A DNA stretch of 42,875 nt. Origin: Dermatophilus congolensis. Lineage in GTDB: Bacteria > Actinomycetota > Actinomycetes > Actinomycetales > Dermatophilaceae. The notes beneath the pieces were generated by a model that had not been told where the DNA came from, searched no databases, and saw only the letters and a program-made list of their open reading frames with translations. The position numbers and the translations under genes are program-made. Positions 1 through 6,623 of this stretch are shown here, in pieces (the stretch's first letter is position 1; each line of letters starts with the position of its first letter). The stretch is from contig JAUNUP010000024.1 of NCBI GenBank assembly GCA_030538115.1, positions 1 to 42,875 on the forward strand, in the 5' to 3' direction.

Positions 1-569
1 TCCTCGTCGTAGAGGTCCCAGCACCATTCCCAGACTCCGCCCAACATGTCGTAAAGCCCCCACTGGTTGGGCAACTTGACGCCGACGGGAGGCAACTGGC
101 CGTTCGAGTTGTCTTGGTACCAGCCCACGTCCGGCAGCGGGGCGTAGCGTGGGCCTGTGCTTCCAGCGCGGCAGGCGACCTGCCACTCTGCATCGGTGGG
201 GAGCCGGTACCCGTCAGCAGCTTGGTCCCAGGTCACCGCCCAGTCATCCAGGGCGGGCTCGTTATGTGGGCGCCACTGTTGTGGCGTGTCTACTCGCCCG
301 GTGGAGATGTCATAGACCGGTGTCAGCCCTTGGCGGCGCGACAATTCGTTGCAGAACAAGACTGCATCGCGCCAGCTCACACCGACCTGCGGACGGTCCT
401 CACTGGGAGGGGGAGCAGGGAGTACGGCTGCGAATTGCTGTTGAGTGACTACCGTGGTCGCTAGCTCGAATGGCTCGACGTGGACGGTCCAGGATTGGTT
501 GGTCCTGCGGTCGATGACGATGTCGTCGACCGGTCCCGTTGGAGGCACGACGACCCAGTTGTCCATCAT
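1..569 (-). CDS. Formylglycine-generating enzyme (SUMF1/FGE-sulfatase) family protein, partial
   Basis: The reverse strand reads MMDNWVVVPPTG at the start and later contains VGVSWRDAVLFCNELSRRQG, GYRLPTDAEWQVACRAG and WGLYDMLGGVWEWCWDLYDE. These are the hallmark blocks of the FGE-sulfatase (SUMF1) fold. The gene is cut by the left window edge, so the C-terminal part, where the catalytic cysteines of true FGEs lie, is not visible. Its ATG overlaps the stop of the upstream 43-codon ORF (ATGA), so the two are probably translationally coupled in one minus-strand operon with mntA-hepT. Many family members are not sulfatase activators but accessory domains in kinase, ergothioneine or conflict systems, so the exact role is open. 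Confidence 0.85.
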   Translation of the reverse strand, partial: MMDNWVVVPPTGPVDDIVIDRRTNQSWTVHVEPFELATTVVTQQQFAAVLPAPPPSEDRPQVGVSWRDAVLFCNELSRRQGLTPVYDISTGRVDTPQQWRPHNEPALDDWAVTWDQAADGYRLPTDAEWQVACRAGSTGPRYAPLPDVGWYQDNSNGQLPPVGVKLPNQWGLYDMLGGVWEWCWDLYDE

Positions 570-697
570 TCGAGCAGCCGGGTGTAGTGCGGGCGAGCCT
601 TCATGGCATGGATGATCAGCTGATTGCCGGAGTCGATCGTCATGATGGCCAATTCCAGGAGACGGCCGTGCGTGTCGAAGCCGAGGGCGTCAATCAC
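566..697 (-). CDS. Short ORF resembling the C-terminus of a BrnT/DUF4258-type toxin; probable remnant
   Basis: A 43-codon frame starts at a GTG that overlaps the end of hepT and ends in ATGA at the start of the FGE-like gene. The product contains DTHGRLLELAIM, LIIHAMKARPHY and ends TRLLE. This matches the C-terminal half of small actinobacterial toxins of the BrnT/DUF4258 type, in which a GRLLE strand is followed by IHAM-x-ARP. The N-terminal half expected for that family (about 40 residues) is missing because hepT sequence abuts it. It may be a truncated remnant still translated by coupling, or a small functional peptide. The family assignment is from pattern memory only. Confidence 0.5.
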   Translation of the reverse strand: MIDALGFDTHGRLLELAIMTIDSGNQLIIHAMKARPHYTRLLE

Positions 698-1034
698 GTT
701 CCATCAGTAACACAGCCAATCGATCTGCGAGCGGGGATAGACGCGTGTCCACTACCGACCAGACAATCGCGTGGTCCAATACGCCGTATTCAAGAGCGAT
801 GATGTTGCGCATTCCGACGATGCGATCGAGGTCAGGGACCTCGTCAGCCGTCGCGGGATCCGTCCGACGCAGACGATTCAATGCCTCCCCCAGGATCTCT
901 AGCTGACGCTCCACTGCCGACTGCACCAGCAAGCTCGCGTGGAATTCGTCGGCGTCGATGCGGTCGACGAATGACAGGGCAGCCAGACACGCTTGGTGGG
1001 CATCCCAGAGGTGGGCTTTAGACGTCGGCAACAT
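690..1034 (-). CDS. hepT: HepT-like (DUF86) ribonuclease/toxin with altered active-site motif
   Basis: About 114 residues of a mostly helical HEPN/DUF86 protein: QSAVERQLEILGEALNRL is the conserved helix, followed by PDLDRIVGMRNIIALEYGVLD. The family motif is R-X4-H-X-Y. Here it reads R-NIIA-L-E-Y, so the catalytic His is Leu (codon CTT; His would be CAT or CAC). The start chosen is the internal ATG at 1034, which has GGAG about 8 nt upstream and overlaps the end of mntA by 17 nt. It pairs with the upstream nucleotidyltransferase as a MNT-HEPN (type VII) toxin-antitoxin module. The substitution suggests a toxin with reduced or lost RNase activity. Confidence 0.85.
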   Translation of the reverse strand: MLPTSKAHLWDAHQACLAALSFVDRIDADEFHASLLVQSAVERQLEILGEALNRLRRTDPATADEVPDLDRIVGMRNIIALEYGVLDHAIVWSVVDTRLSPLADRLAVLLMERD

Positions 1035-1326
1035 AGACCGTCTCCGCCCTAGCCAGCGCCGAGTCACGGAAGTAGGGGTTGCGGATCGATCGCTTCACGA
1101 CGAGGTCGACGTCACGTTTGACAATCACCTGCAACTCGTCTCGCAGGGCGCAGAAATCCTCGAAGGGATCGGGACGACCAGGAAGGAAGTCGACCAGAAA
1201 ATCCACATCGCTGTCGGCACTGAGACCGCCCGCGACTGCGGATCCGAACAAGGCCAGCTCCGCGACACCATGGCGCTTAGCGGCGCGGCCGATCGCAACT
1301 CGGTCGAGGCCCACGGGGATGGTCAT
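1018..1326 (-). CDS. mntA: MntA-like minimal nucleotidyltransferase antitoxin
   Basis: A 102-residue protein starts MTIPVGLDRVAIGRAAKRHG, with TGAGG just before the ATG. It has the complete nucleotidyltransferase signature: FGSAVAGGLSADSDVDFLVDF fits G-S-X10-D-X-D, and a third Asp occurs in the later VDLVVK strand. In MntA-HepT systems the antitoxin AMPylates a Tyr of HepT using ATP and so silences it. It overlaps hepT, as usual for this module. A longer frame reaching 1431 exists, but its extra N-terminus is low-quality Arg/Thr-rich sequence without family likeness. The antitoxin looks intact even though its partner has a changed active site. Confidence 0.88.
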   Translation of the reverse strand: MTIPVGLDRVAIGRAAKRHGVAELALFGSAVAGGLSADSDVDFLVDFLPGRPDPFEDFCALRDELQVIVKRDVDLVVKRSIRNPYFRDSALARAETVYVADV

Positions 1327-1848
1327 GACCTCAGTATCCCAGCAAGGGAGAACTACAGGTCGATGTGCATGTCGCAGTCGCGCGCGGGCACCCACACACC
1401 ATGGTGTCCGGGTTCTCCTCGTCGACGACAAGACCGAGCGTCCCGACGGCTCGCAACGCCGCGCGGCTCACATGGGTGACGACTCGGGGCACGCCGAGCG
1501 CACGAGCATGGGTGGGAACGCAGTGACGAGCACACGTGGAGCACCTCGTCCGTGACGGGGATCCCGTTGATCGTCTCCACACCGAAGGCGTATTACGAAT
1601 TAGAAGGTTCGCCAAGGGTGAGTTCTTTCGCGGCGGCCTGTTGCTCCCAGGAATCCCAGGAGGCTCAGATAGTTGCAGGTGGCAGTCCCTGGTCGAGTTC
1701 AGATTCAATGTGTGATGCGTAGTCAGAGGGGATCTGGCTCGACGGGGTTGAACCGCAGACGGTCATGACGGGAGAGTCTCGTGCTCATGCCGAGTAGCGC
1801 CTGCTGGGCTGGAGGAGGACTGTCGGTCCCGGCTGGCACGCTTGGGCC
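1327..1848. other. 522-bp stretch without a confident gene
   Basis: This lies between the divergently placed mntA operon and the RibD-like gene. It contains a locally AT-richer patch around 1590-1610 and no clear terminator. The only protein-like signal is a possible frameshifted minus-strand remnant at 1353-1580, listed separately. The AT-richer patch and lack of intact frames suggest an old insertion or deletion boundary. Confidence 0.5.
1353..1580 (-). pseudogene. Possible frameshifted small gene remnant
   Basis: The minus strand starts METINGIPVTDEVLH, a beginning seen in small actinobacterial ribbon-helix-helix antitoxins. The next frame continues with better protein character (VPRVVTHVSRAALRAVGTLG, then LVVDEENPDTMVCG), and the first frame resumes with a short tail ending DCDMHIDL before its stop. 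Two compensating frame changes would be needed to read it through. I cannot assign a family to the middle part, and the reading may be chance. Confidence 0.25.
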
Positions 1849-2436
1849 ATGGCGACGATCTACTGCACGGCCACCAGTCTCGACGGCTTCATCGCCGACG
1901 CGGAGCACGGCCTTTCGTGGCTGTTCAGCACTCCGAACCACGAGCGAGATCCTCGGGGCCGCTACGGCGATGACTCCACGCTCGACTTCGAAAACTTTGC
2001 TTCAAATGTGGGTGCCGTGGTGGCGGGGGCAAACACCTTCCGGTGGGTGCGCGCGCACGCGGACGACCCCACTCATTTCGTGAACCCCTTCGGGCAACCG
2101 GCGTGGGTCGTCACGCACGACGCATCGCTCGAGGTGCCCGAGGGCGTTCAACTGTTCACCGGTGATGTCGCCGACCTCCACCCGCGACTTCTCGAAGAAG
2201 CGGGCGACAGAGACGTGTGGATCGTCGGCGGAGGAGATCTGGCCGGCCAGTTCGCCGACGCGGGATTGTTGGACGTCGTCTGGGTGCACGTCGTACCGGT
2301 CGTTCTCGGGGAGGGGGCGCCGCTTCTGCCGCGCCGACTCCGGCTGGAGCGCGAGGTGCTTGAGCGCGACGGGCAGTTCACGGCGATGAAGTTTCGAGTC
2401 GTCGGTCCTGAACCTCGTGAGGAGTCGGCCTCCTGA
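1849..2436 (+). CDS. Dihydrofolate reductase / RibD C-terminal domain family protein
   Basis: A 195-residue protein begins MATIYCTATSLDGFIAD, the first strand of the DHFR-like RibD_C fold. It continues with AVVAGANTFRWV and has the nucleotide-binding segment DVWIVGGGDLAGQF followed by the family's VVPVVLGEGAPLLP motif. It is likely a cytosolic NAD(P)H-dependent reductase. Stand-alone members like this are common in actinobacteria and their substrates are mostly unknown. It stands alone, with no strong ribosome-binding site before the ATG and a convergent neighbour downstream. The fold is clear; the substrate cannot be inferred. Confidence 0.88.
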   Translation: MATIYCTATSLDGFIADAEHGLSWLFSTPNHERDPRGRYGDDSTLDFENFASNVGAVVAGANTFRWVRAHADDPTHFVNPFGQPAWVVTHDASLEVPEGVQLFTGDVADLHPRLLEEAGDRDVWIVGGGDLAGQFADAGLLDVVWVHVVPVVLGEGAPLLPRRLRLEREVLERDGQFTAMKFRVVGPEPREESAS

Positions 2437-2671
2437 CCGACCGAGTGTTCCCAGTTTCTTGGGGGGCAAGTCCGTCGATCGGTGCCGATCGCGGTCACTG
2501 CCACGACGCGAGTTGTTGCGCAGCCTGCTCGTGGGTGGTCGTGCCGCTATCCGTGAGGAGGCATGACGACCGAGAAGCTGTACCCGCCAATTCAGCCCGG
2601 CGGCACGAGAATCTCTTCCTCCGCTGCAGATCATTTCCGGGGCAGTGGGTTGCGGTCAGTCGCCCGGGGGC

Positions 2672-3544
2672 TCACGAAGACCGAATGGCCTGGTAGAGCG
2701 CCGGAAGGAAACGTGCCAGGTGATTCATCTCCGCCGCACAGTGATGCAACAGGTCGGGGCCAAGAGTCCGAGGCAGCGCCGGTCGGGTCAGCGTGGCAGG
2801 CATGCGCAGCGTTGCCGTGAGCGCGCGGCCGCGATGCCCGGGGCCGGCAGCGTCAGGACGTCGAAGAGGTGTCGCGATGGCCACATCATTGAGCACGAAC
2901 CGGCTCCGCATCTCGGTGCCGTCAGCGGTCGGGCGCACTTGATGGACGAGCCAGCCGAAGTCGAGTGGCATCTGACTGAAACCGATCCGCGCGCAGATGT
3001 ACGTATGGCCGGGCCTGTCGACGAAGCCGAGGCGCCCCGGGGCCAAGAACCGGATCGCCAGTCTCTGCAGGCGGCCCCCGATGTACTCGTCCACGAAAGA
3101 CACGTTGTCGATGTAGCGCTGGCGGTCGCTGAGCGAAGCCATGACGGAGCGGTCCTCGGCGATGGACGCGAATTGGTGCGCATCCGGGTGCCACAGCTTG
3201 TACCGGGCCGATTCGGTGCTGTGCCAACCGAACCACCAGTCCCACATCTCCGCAGTGACTCCGGGCATGCGGGTCAGGACCGAGACGTAGGTGCGGCCGT
3301 GCAGCCGCGTCCAGCCTGTCTCCAGAGCGAGGGGAGCGGGACGCTGCAGCGCGGAGGGCAGGTCGGTCAACTCGACGGCGTCCTCTGGGGGCGCCATGCC
3401 GCCCGCCAAGGAGTGCAGCACGTGCTCCTGGAGCGGGGCCGTGTGAGGTTCGAAGAACCGCGCGTAAGGCTGGGCGTCATCCTCCGCCTTGTAGCGGAGG
3501 TAGCGCGTCGCATCATGCAGGGCCCCCTTGCCGGATCGGGTCAT
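2672..3544 (-). CDS. DAPG hydrolase (PhlG) family protein
   Basis: A 290-residue protein from ATG at 3544. It contains the conserved blocks YLRYKAEDDAQPYARFFEPH, MPGVTAEMWDWWFGWHSTES and ARYKLWHPDAH, and near the C-terminus an HCAAE (H-x3-E) element. These match PhlG, the zinc enzyme that cleaves the C-C bond of 2,4-diacetylphloroglucinol to monoacetylphloroglucinol plus acetate. The His and Glu residues in these blocks are consistent with metal ligands. Its ATG overlaps the stop of an upstream frame (ATGA), indicating a two-gene unit facing a divergent TetR regulator. The natural substrate may be another polyketide-like phenol. An upstream extension to 3703 is out-of-family and was not used. 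Confidence 0.85.
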   Translation of the reverse strand: MTRSGKGALHDATRYLRYKAEDDAQPYARFFEPHTAPLQEHVLHSLAGGMAPPEDAVELTDLPSALQRPAPLALETGWTRLHGRTYVSVLTRMPGVTAEMWDWWFGWHSTESARYKLWHPDAHQFASIAEDRSVMASLSDRQRYIDNVSFVDEYIGGRLQRLAIRFLAPGRLGFVDRPGHTYICARIGFSQMPLDFGWLVHQVRPTADGTEMRSRFVLNDVAIATPLRRPDAAGPGHRGRALTATLRMPATLTRPALPRTLGPDLLHHCAAEMNHLARFLPALYQAIRSS

Positions 3545-3845
3545 CGCACCTCGCTGTCGAGATAGGCGCCGATCCAGTTGCTGAACTCGCACGCCAGGTG
3601 CCAGCGGTGCCCGGTGCGGATTGACGGCAGTACCCGCCTCGGCCAGACGATGCACAGAGTCCCCGTGAAGCCACCCTCCGTGAGATCGCCGAACTGGTGG
3701 CACGCGTCAGCAGTGCTCGGAGCCTCTGCCCGCGCAGCCTGGCCAAGACGTGCGATGCATGTCGCGCCTCCCACTGGCGGATGTCGTGGGTGCTGACCCT
3801 CGCGCCTTCCCACGCCACGTGGATGTCAACGGATGAAGCTGTCAT
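3541..3845 (-). pseudogene. Small gene of unknown family, split by a one-base frameshift
   Basis: From ATG at 3845, with AAAGGGA about 9 nt upstream, the frame reads MTASSVDIHVAWEGARVSTH, then IRQWEARHASHVLARLRGQR and LRALL. It then turns into Ser/Arg/Ala-rich text typical of a wrong frame. The neighbouring frame carries on sensibly: CHQFGDLTEGGFTGTLCIVW, PRRVLPSIRTGHRWHLACEF, SNWIGAYLDSEVR, ending in ATGA at the DAPG hydrolase start. Joining the two near 3715-3725 gives one protein of about 101 residues. A single missing G after the CTGCTG run at that point would explain the break. It is either a decayed gene, a sequencing error or a programmed shift. I do not recognise the family. Confidence 0.55.
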
Positions 3846-3866
3846 GGAGTCGTCCCTTTCGCGATG

Positions 3867-3882
3867 CTCTACAACTGTAGAG
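3867..3882. promoter_or_regulatory. Probable TetR operator, 7-bp inverted repeat
   Basis: CTCTACA-AC-TGTAGAG is a perfect 7+7 bp inverted repeat with a 2-bp centre. It lies in the 78-bp gap between the divergent starts of the DAPG-hydrolase unit (3845) and the TetR gene (3924). Its position and length fit an autoregulatory TetR-family operator controlling both directions. Confidence 0.65.
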
Positions 3883-3923
3883 TCACCGATGGGTCGAGAC
3901 AATCGGGCGACATACTGGGAGTC

Positions 3924-4502
3924 ATGACTTCAGGGGATCGGCGTGTGCTGATTGCCGACGCGGCGCTCGATCTGCTCGGGCGCGCTGGGGCTCGCGGCTT
4001 GACCCATCGCGCCATCGACGCCGAACTGGGTCTGCCGCCGGGATCGACCTCCTTCTATTTCCGGACGCGGAATGCGCTGGTTCTTGCAGCGGCTGAACGC
4101 CTTGTCGAGCAGGATCTGGTCGTGGCCGCAGAATCAATGACCGGGCGGGCGGGCTCACCGGAGCAGGTGGCGGCTGGGCTCGCGGACTTGGTGAGCCGCT
4201 ACTCGAAGGGCGCCCTCAAACGGCACGCGATCGCACGGTTCGAGATCTTCCTGATCGCGACCAGAGACCCGGACATAGCCCGCGTCATTGAAAGGTACAA
4301 GGCTGCTTTCGCGGACTTGAGCCAGGCGGTGACGCCCGATGTCAGTCCAGAAGAAGCCCTCACGGGCGCTACCGCGGCCATCGCGTTGGTCGAGGGGCTC
4401 ATCCTGTCCAACCTCCGAACGCCAGGATCGCCCCAGCGCCGGGCCGAGTTGGAAGAGATCTTCTTGGCTCTGCTGAGGTCGGACAGGGGTGTGATGGGCT
4501 GA
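3924..4502 (+). CDS. TetR/AcrR family transcriptional repressor, likely regulator of the DAPG-hydrolase unit
   Basis: A 192-residue protein from ATG at 3924 (GGGAG just upstream). N-terminal helix-turn-helix: VLIADAALDLLGRAGARGLT, HRAIDAELGLPPGSTSFYF. The C-terminal helical ligand-binding region contains IARFEIFLIATRDPDI and GATAAIALVEGLILSNL. It is transcribed away from the DAPG-hydrolase unit with a perfect inverted repeat between them, the usual layout for a local repressor. Pseudomonas phlG is likewise controlled by a TetR repressor, PhlH, so by analogy the ligand may be the hydrolase substrate or product. A longer frame from 3864 would place the operator inside the gene and is less likely. 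Confidence 0.85.
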   Translation: MTSGDRRVLIADAALDLLGRAGARGLTHRAIDAELGLPPGSTSFYFRTRNALVLAAAERLVEQDLVVAAESMTGRAGSPEQVAAGLADLVSRYSKGALKRHAIARFEIFLIATRDPDIARVIERYKAAFADLSQAVTPDVSPEEALTGATAAIALVEGLILSNLRTPGSPQRRAELEEIFLALLRSDRGVMG

Positions 4503-4537
4503 TCGCTGTCGCTCCCCGTCCAGGCCGAGTGCTAGCA

Positions 4538-4550
4538 TTGATGCAATCAA
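4538..4550. promoter_or_regulatory. Inverted repeat upstream of the FitA-type antitoxin
   Basis: TTGAT-GCA-ATCAA is a 5+5 bp perfect inverted repeat ending 13 bp before the GTG start of the antitoxin. It overlaps a possible -10 element (TAGCAT at 4533-4538). The placement suits autoregulation by the ribbon-helix-helix antitoxin or toxin-antitoxin complex. Confidence 0.45.
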
Positions 4551-4563
4551 GGGGGTGGTTGGT

Positions 4564-4797
4564 GTGGCGTCCATCGTGGTTCGCGACCTCGACGAGTCCG
4601 TCAAGGCTCGGCTTGCGGCTCAGGCGAAGCAGCACGGCCGCTCAATGGAAGCCGAGGTCCGCGAGATTCTGACCAGGGCTGCGACTCGCCCCAATATCGG
4701 GCTGGCGCTCTTAGAGGCTGCGCGGGCGGCCGGCGGTGTCGATGAACTCCCGATTCCTGAACGGGGCGACACGGCCCGGGTTGTCGACTTCTCGTGA
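4564..4797 (+). CDS. FitA-like ribbon-helix-helix antitoxin
   Basis: A 77-residue protein reading MASIVVRDLDESVKARLAAQ then AKQHGRSMEAEVREIL. This is the FitA/VapB Arc-type ribbon-helix-helix DNA-binding domain; the C-terminal tail (DELPIPERGDTARVVDF) is the toxin-neutralising part. GTG at 4564 is preferred over GTG at 4555 because it places the AAGGGGG ribosome-binding site at about 8 nt. The gene end overlaps the toxin start (GTGA), which couples their translation. It should bind the inverted repeat just upstream and repress its own operon. Confidence 0.88.
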   Translation: MASIVVRDLDESVKARLAAQAKQHGRSMEAEVREILTRAATRPNIGLALLEAARAAGGVDELPIPERGDTARVVDFS

Positions 4798-5234
4798 TCA
4801 TCCTCGATACGAACGTCATCTCTGAGGTTCTCAAGGCTCGGCCCAACCCGAATGTCGTCTCCTGGCTGGAGTCACTGGCTGACGACGTGGCCATCACTGC
4901 GATCACGCTCGCCGAACTCTTGGCAGGCCTCCGACGGCTGCCCGACAGCAAGCGAAAAGCGGATCTGACGTTCCAGGTCGAGGTCGCGATCCGGCCGTAC
5001 CGCGACACCGGCGCGATCATCGCCTTCGATGCCGTGGCGGCCCCCCGCTACGCCGACATCCTTGCCGAGAGAGAAGCCGCGGGTTTGCCGATTTCGACAG
5101 GCGATGCGCAGATCGCGGCCATCTGTCGGGCCCGGGACGCGGTCTGCGCGACACGCAACACCAAGGACTTCGTGGGCACCGGTGTCGCTCTGATCGACCC
5201 GTGGGCGGGCCTTCGACAGCCGCCGTCACTGTGA
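4794..5234 (+). CDS. FitB/VapC-like PIN-domain toxin
   Basis: A 146-residue PIN-domain ribonuclease starting MIILDTNVISEVLKARPN. The acidic residues of the Mg2+ site are present: D5, E41 (TLAELLAG), D104 (STGDAQIAA), with N122 and D125 in TRNTKDF. It starts with GTG overlapping the antitoxin stop by 4 nt. Family toxins cleave tRNA or rRNA when the antitoxin is degraded. All catalytic positions are intact, so this pair should be active, unlike the truncated PIN gene at 7509. Confidence 0.92.
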   Translation: MIILDTNVISEVLKARPNPNVVSWLESLADDVAITAITLAELLAGLRRLPDSKRKADLTFQVEVAIRPYRDTGAIIAFDAVAAPRYADILAEREAAGLPISTGDAQIAAICRARDAVCATRNTKDFVGTGVALIDPWAGLRQPPSL

Positions 5235-5272
5235 CGGTTTCCTTCGCTCAGGAGGTGCCCGCACGGGGAGGT

Positions 5273-5554
5273 CTAGGGGAGCTGGTCAGGGGTGGTCAGC
5301 CTCGGTGGATCGACGGTGAGGTCCAGGATCTGACGGTCGAGGTCGGCGAGCATGTGGGTCAAGTCTCGACGTAGTTCGTCCATTGTCTCCCCGCAGGGTG
5401 ACACGGCGTTCTCGGTGTAGCCGAAGTTGCCGTCGCCTGTGGGGTACAGCTCCCGTATCTCCCAGAGTGCTTCTTGCGAGTGCTCGTCCCGCGAGAAGCT
5501 CGCGATGTACCGCCAACCTCCGCCAGCGGCTTCGTCTGACTGCGAACTGCTCAT
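5273..5554 (-). CDS. Conserved small hypothetical protein
   Basis: A 93-residue protein from ATG at 5554. Its core WRYIASFSRDEHSQEALWEI, RELYPTGDGNFGYTENAVSP and GETMDELRRDLTHMLADLDR resembles a small actinobacterial family of unknown function. Those proteins have a W-x-Y-x-x-x-F start, a GYTENAV strand and an E-L-x-x-x-L helix ending LDL. The longer frame from 5740 has low-quality sequence before this methionine. A small cytosolic alpha/beta protein is likely; nothing in the neighbourhood indicates its role. Confidence 0.65.
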   Translation of the reverse strand: MSSSQSDEAAGGGWRYIASFSRDEHSQEALWEIRELYPTGDGNFGYTENAVSPCGETMDELRRDLTHMLADLDRQILDLTVDPPRLTTPDQLP

Positions 5555-5770
5555 GAGATCCGCCCCCGGTTGGTCCTCGGTCCTATACTCCGTTTTCGAG
5601 CATGGTAGGCCCAGCTGCTGGGGGCCGGGCACACCCTTTTCGGTCAGGCTCAGTATGTATCTTGACGAGATGCAGGCTCCCGGAGCCGGCCCCGCCACCG
5701 GGGTGAGGGATGCCGCTCGCTGCGGATGGGCTTCTGCCAACCCCGCTGGTGGACGAGCAAAGAAACGACG

Positions 5771-5840
5771 CCGAGCACTGAACGGCAGGACGCGCGTACA
5801 TTCATGAAATGCAGCTCGAGTCAGTGGATGGAACGCGATT
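5771..5840 (+). repeat. Repeat R1 copy A, upstream region and start of the WapI-like gene
   Basis: This 70-bp segment is repeated at 6541-6610 without gaps. By eye, 59 of 70 bases agree, including the shared cgcgtacattcatg and gctcgagtcagtggatgga blocks. It covers 38 bp before the WapI-type gene and its first ten codons. Confidence 0.8.
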
Positions 5841-6294
5841 CGAATTCACGCCGATTGCCTACCAGTTTCCTGACCTCCGTCGTCGGGATGCGCGGGCCTG
5901 GGAATTCGACGCCAACTGGCTCGTGGTGCGTGGGAAACTCGACCTTCCCGACGGGCGTAGTCATGCCTTCGAGGACCCGTGCCTGCTTGTGGGCGAGGCG
6001 CTCGGACTGTCCGCATGGCTTGATGTCGTCGCCATCAGCGCTTTCCGGGGTGATCTGGAGGACGGCTACGACTACGCGCCGATGGAGCCCTGCCTCTATT
6101 TCAGGTATGAGGGAACGTCGGGGCGGCTCGTGGCGATCAGGCTCTACCTTTCCGCAGAGGCTGAATCGCCCTTCGTCGTCGCCGGACGCTCGGGAAATCA
6201 ACAGAACTACACCCCGATGAAACTAGCACCGGAGGCTCTGCAGGCAGCTGCGGATGAATGGCGCCAGGAGCTGAGTGCCTTTCCTCCGCGTTGA
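5809..6294 (+). CDS. WapI-family immunity-like protein
   Basis: A 161-residue protein: FTPIAYQFPDLRRRDARAWE, FDANWLVVRGKLDLPDGRSH, FEDPCLLVGEALGLSAWLDV and PMEPCLYFRYEG. The DANWL-x-V block, the W/F..PCL..GE..GL..WL helix and the EPCL-x-F strand are those of WapI-type immunity proteins, which neutralise polymorphic contact-dependent toxins. No toxin is adjacent, so it may be an orphan immunity gene. Its first codons are duplicated about 770 bp downstream as a truncated remnant, so a second copy once existed. Confidence 0.65.
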   Translation: MQLESVDGTRFEFTPIAYQFPDLRRRDARAWEFDANWLVVRGKLDLPDGRSHAFEDPCLLVGEALGLSAWLDVVAISAFRGDLEDGYDYAPMEPCLYFRYEGTSGRLVAIRLYLSAEAESPFVVAGRSGNQQNYTPMKLAPEALQAAADEWRQELSAFPPR

Positions 6295-6540
6295 CGAAGG
6301 GCATTAACCAAGAGCTTGTCCTCAGCTCGTCCCAGCCCCAGAGTCAAACTGTCGCCGCGGAAAGTGGTGTGCGCGTCCCAGGGGGAGAGGTGGCGTCGCA
6401 GTCCTGTGATCGGTCCTCCCGTGCGCGAGGCCGGATGTTGAGACGTCCGGGGACCTGGTACCGCGAGGGCCTCGCTGATCCCGCCCTTGAGGGTGCAGGG
6501 GTTGACATTCTTGCGACGTAAGGGTGGCCAAGGAACAGGG

Positions 6541-6610
6541 CCGAGCGTTGATCGGCATGACACGCGTACATTCATGTGATGCGGCTCGAGTCAGTGGATG
6601 GAGCCCGAAT
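6541..6610 (+). repeat. Repeat R1 copy B
   Basis: Second copy of the 70-bp segment at 5771-5840, about 84% identical by eye. It carries the duplicated WapI start codon region and stops abruptly where the methyltransferase duplication begins. Confidence 0.8.
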
Positions 6611-6623
6611 CGAACTGTCCTGA
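6579..6623 (+). pseudogene. Truncated second copy of the WapI-like gene (14 codons)
   Basis: ATG at 6579 opens MRLESVDGARIELS then TGA. Compare MQLESVDGTRFEFT at the start of the intact gene at 5809: 9 of 14 residues are identical. The stop codon arises at the join with the methyltransferase repeat, so the rest of the gene was replaced by the inserted or recombined unit. Confidence 0.7.

Noticed and set aside
2645..3565. 306-codon plus-strand frame opposite the DAPG hydrolase
   Set aside because: The minus strand carries clear PhlG blocks; the plus frame has none.
6483..6530. Insertion-sequence end near a TTGACA-containing stretch
   Set aside because: No transposase, no terminal inverted repeat pair and no target duplication could be seen.
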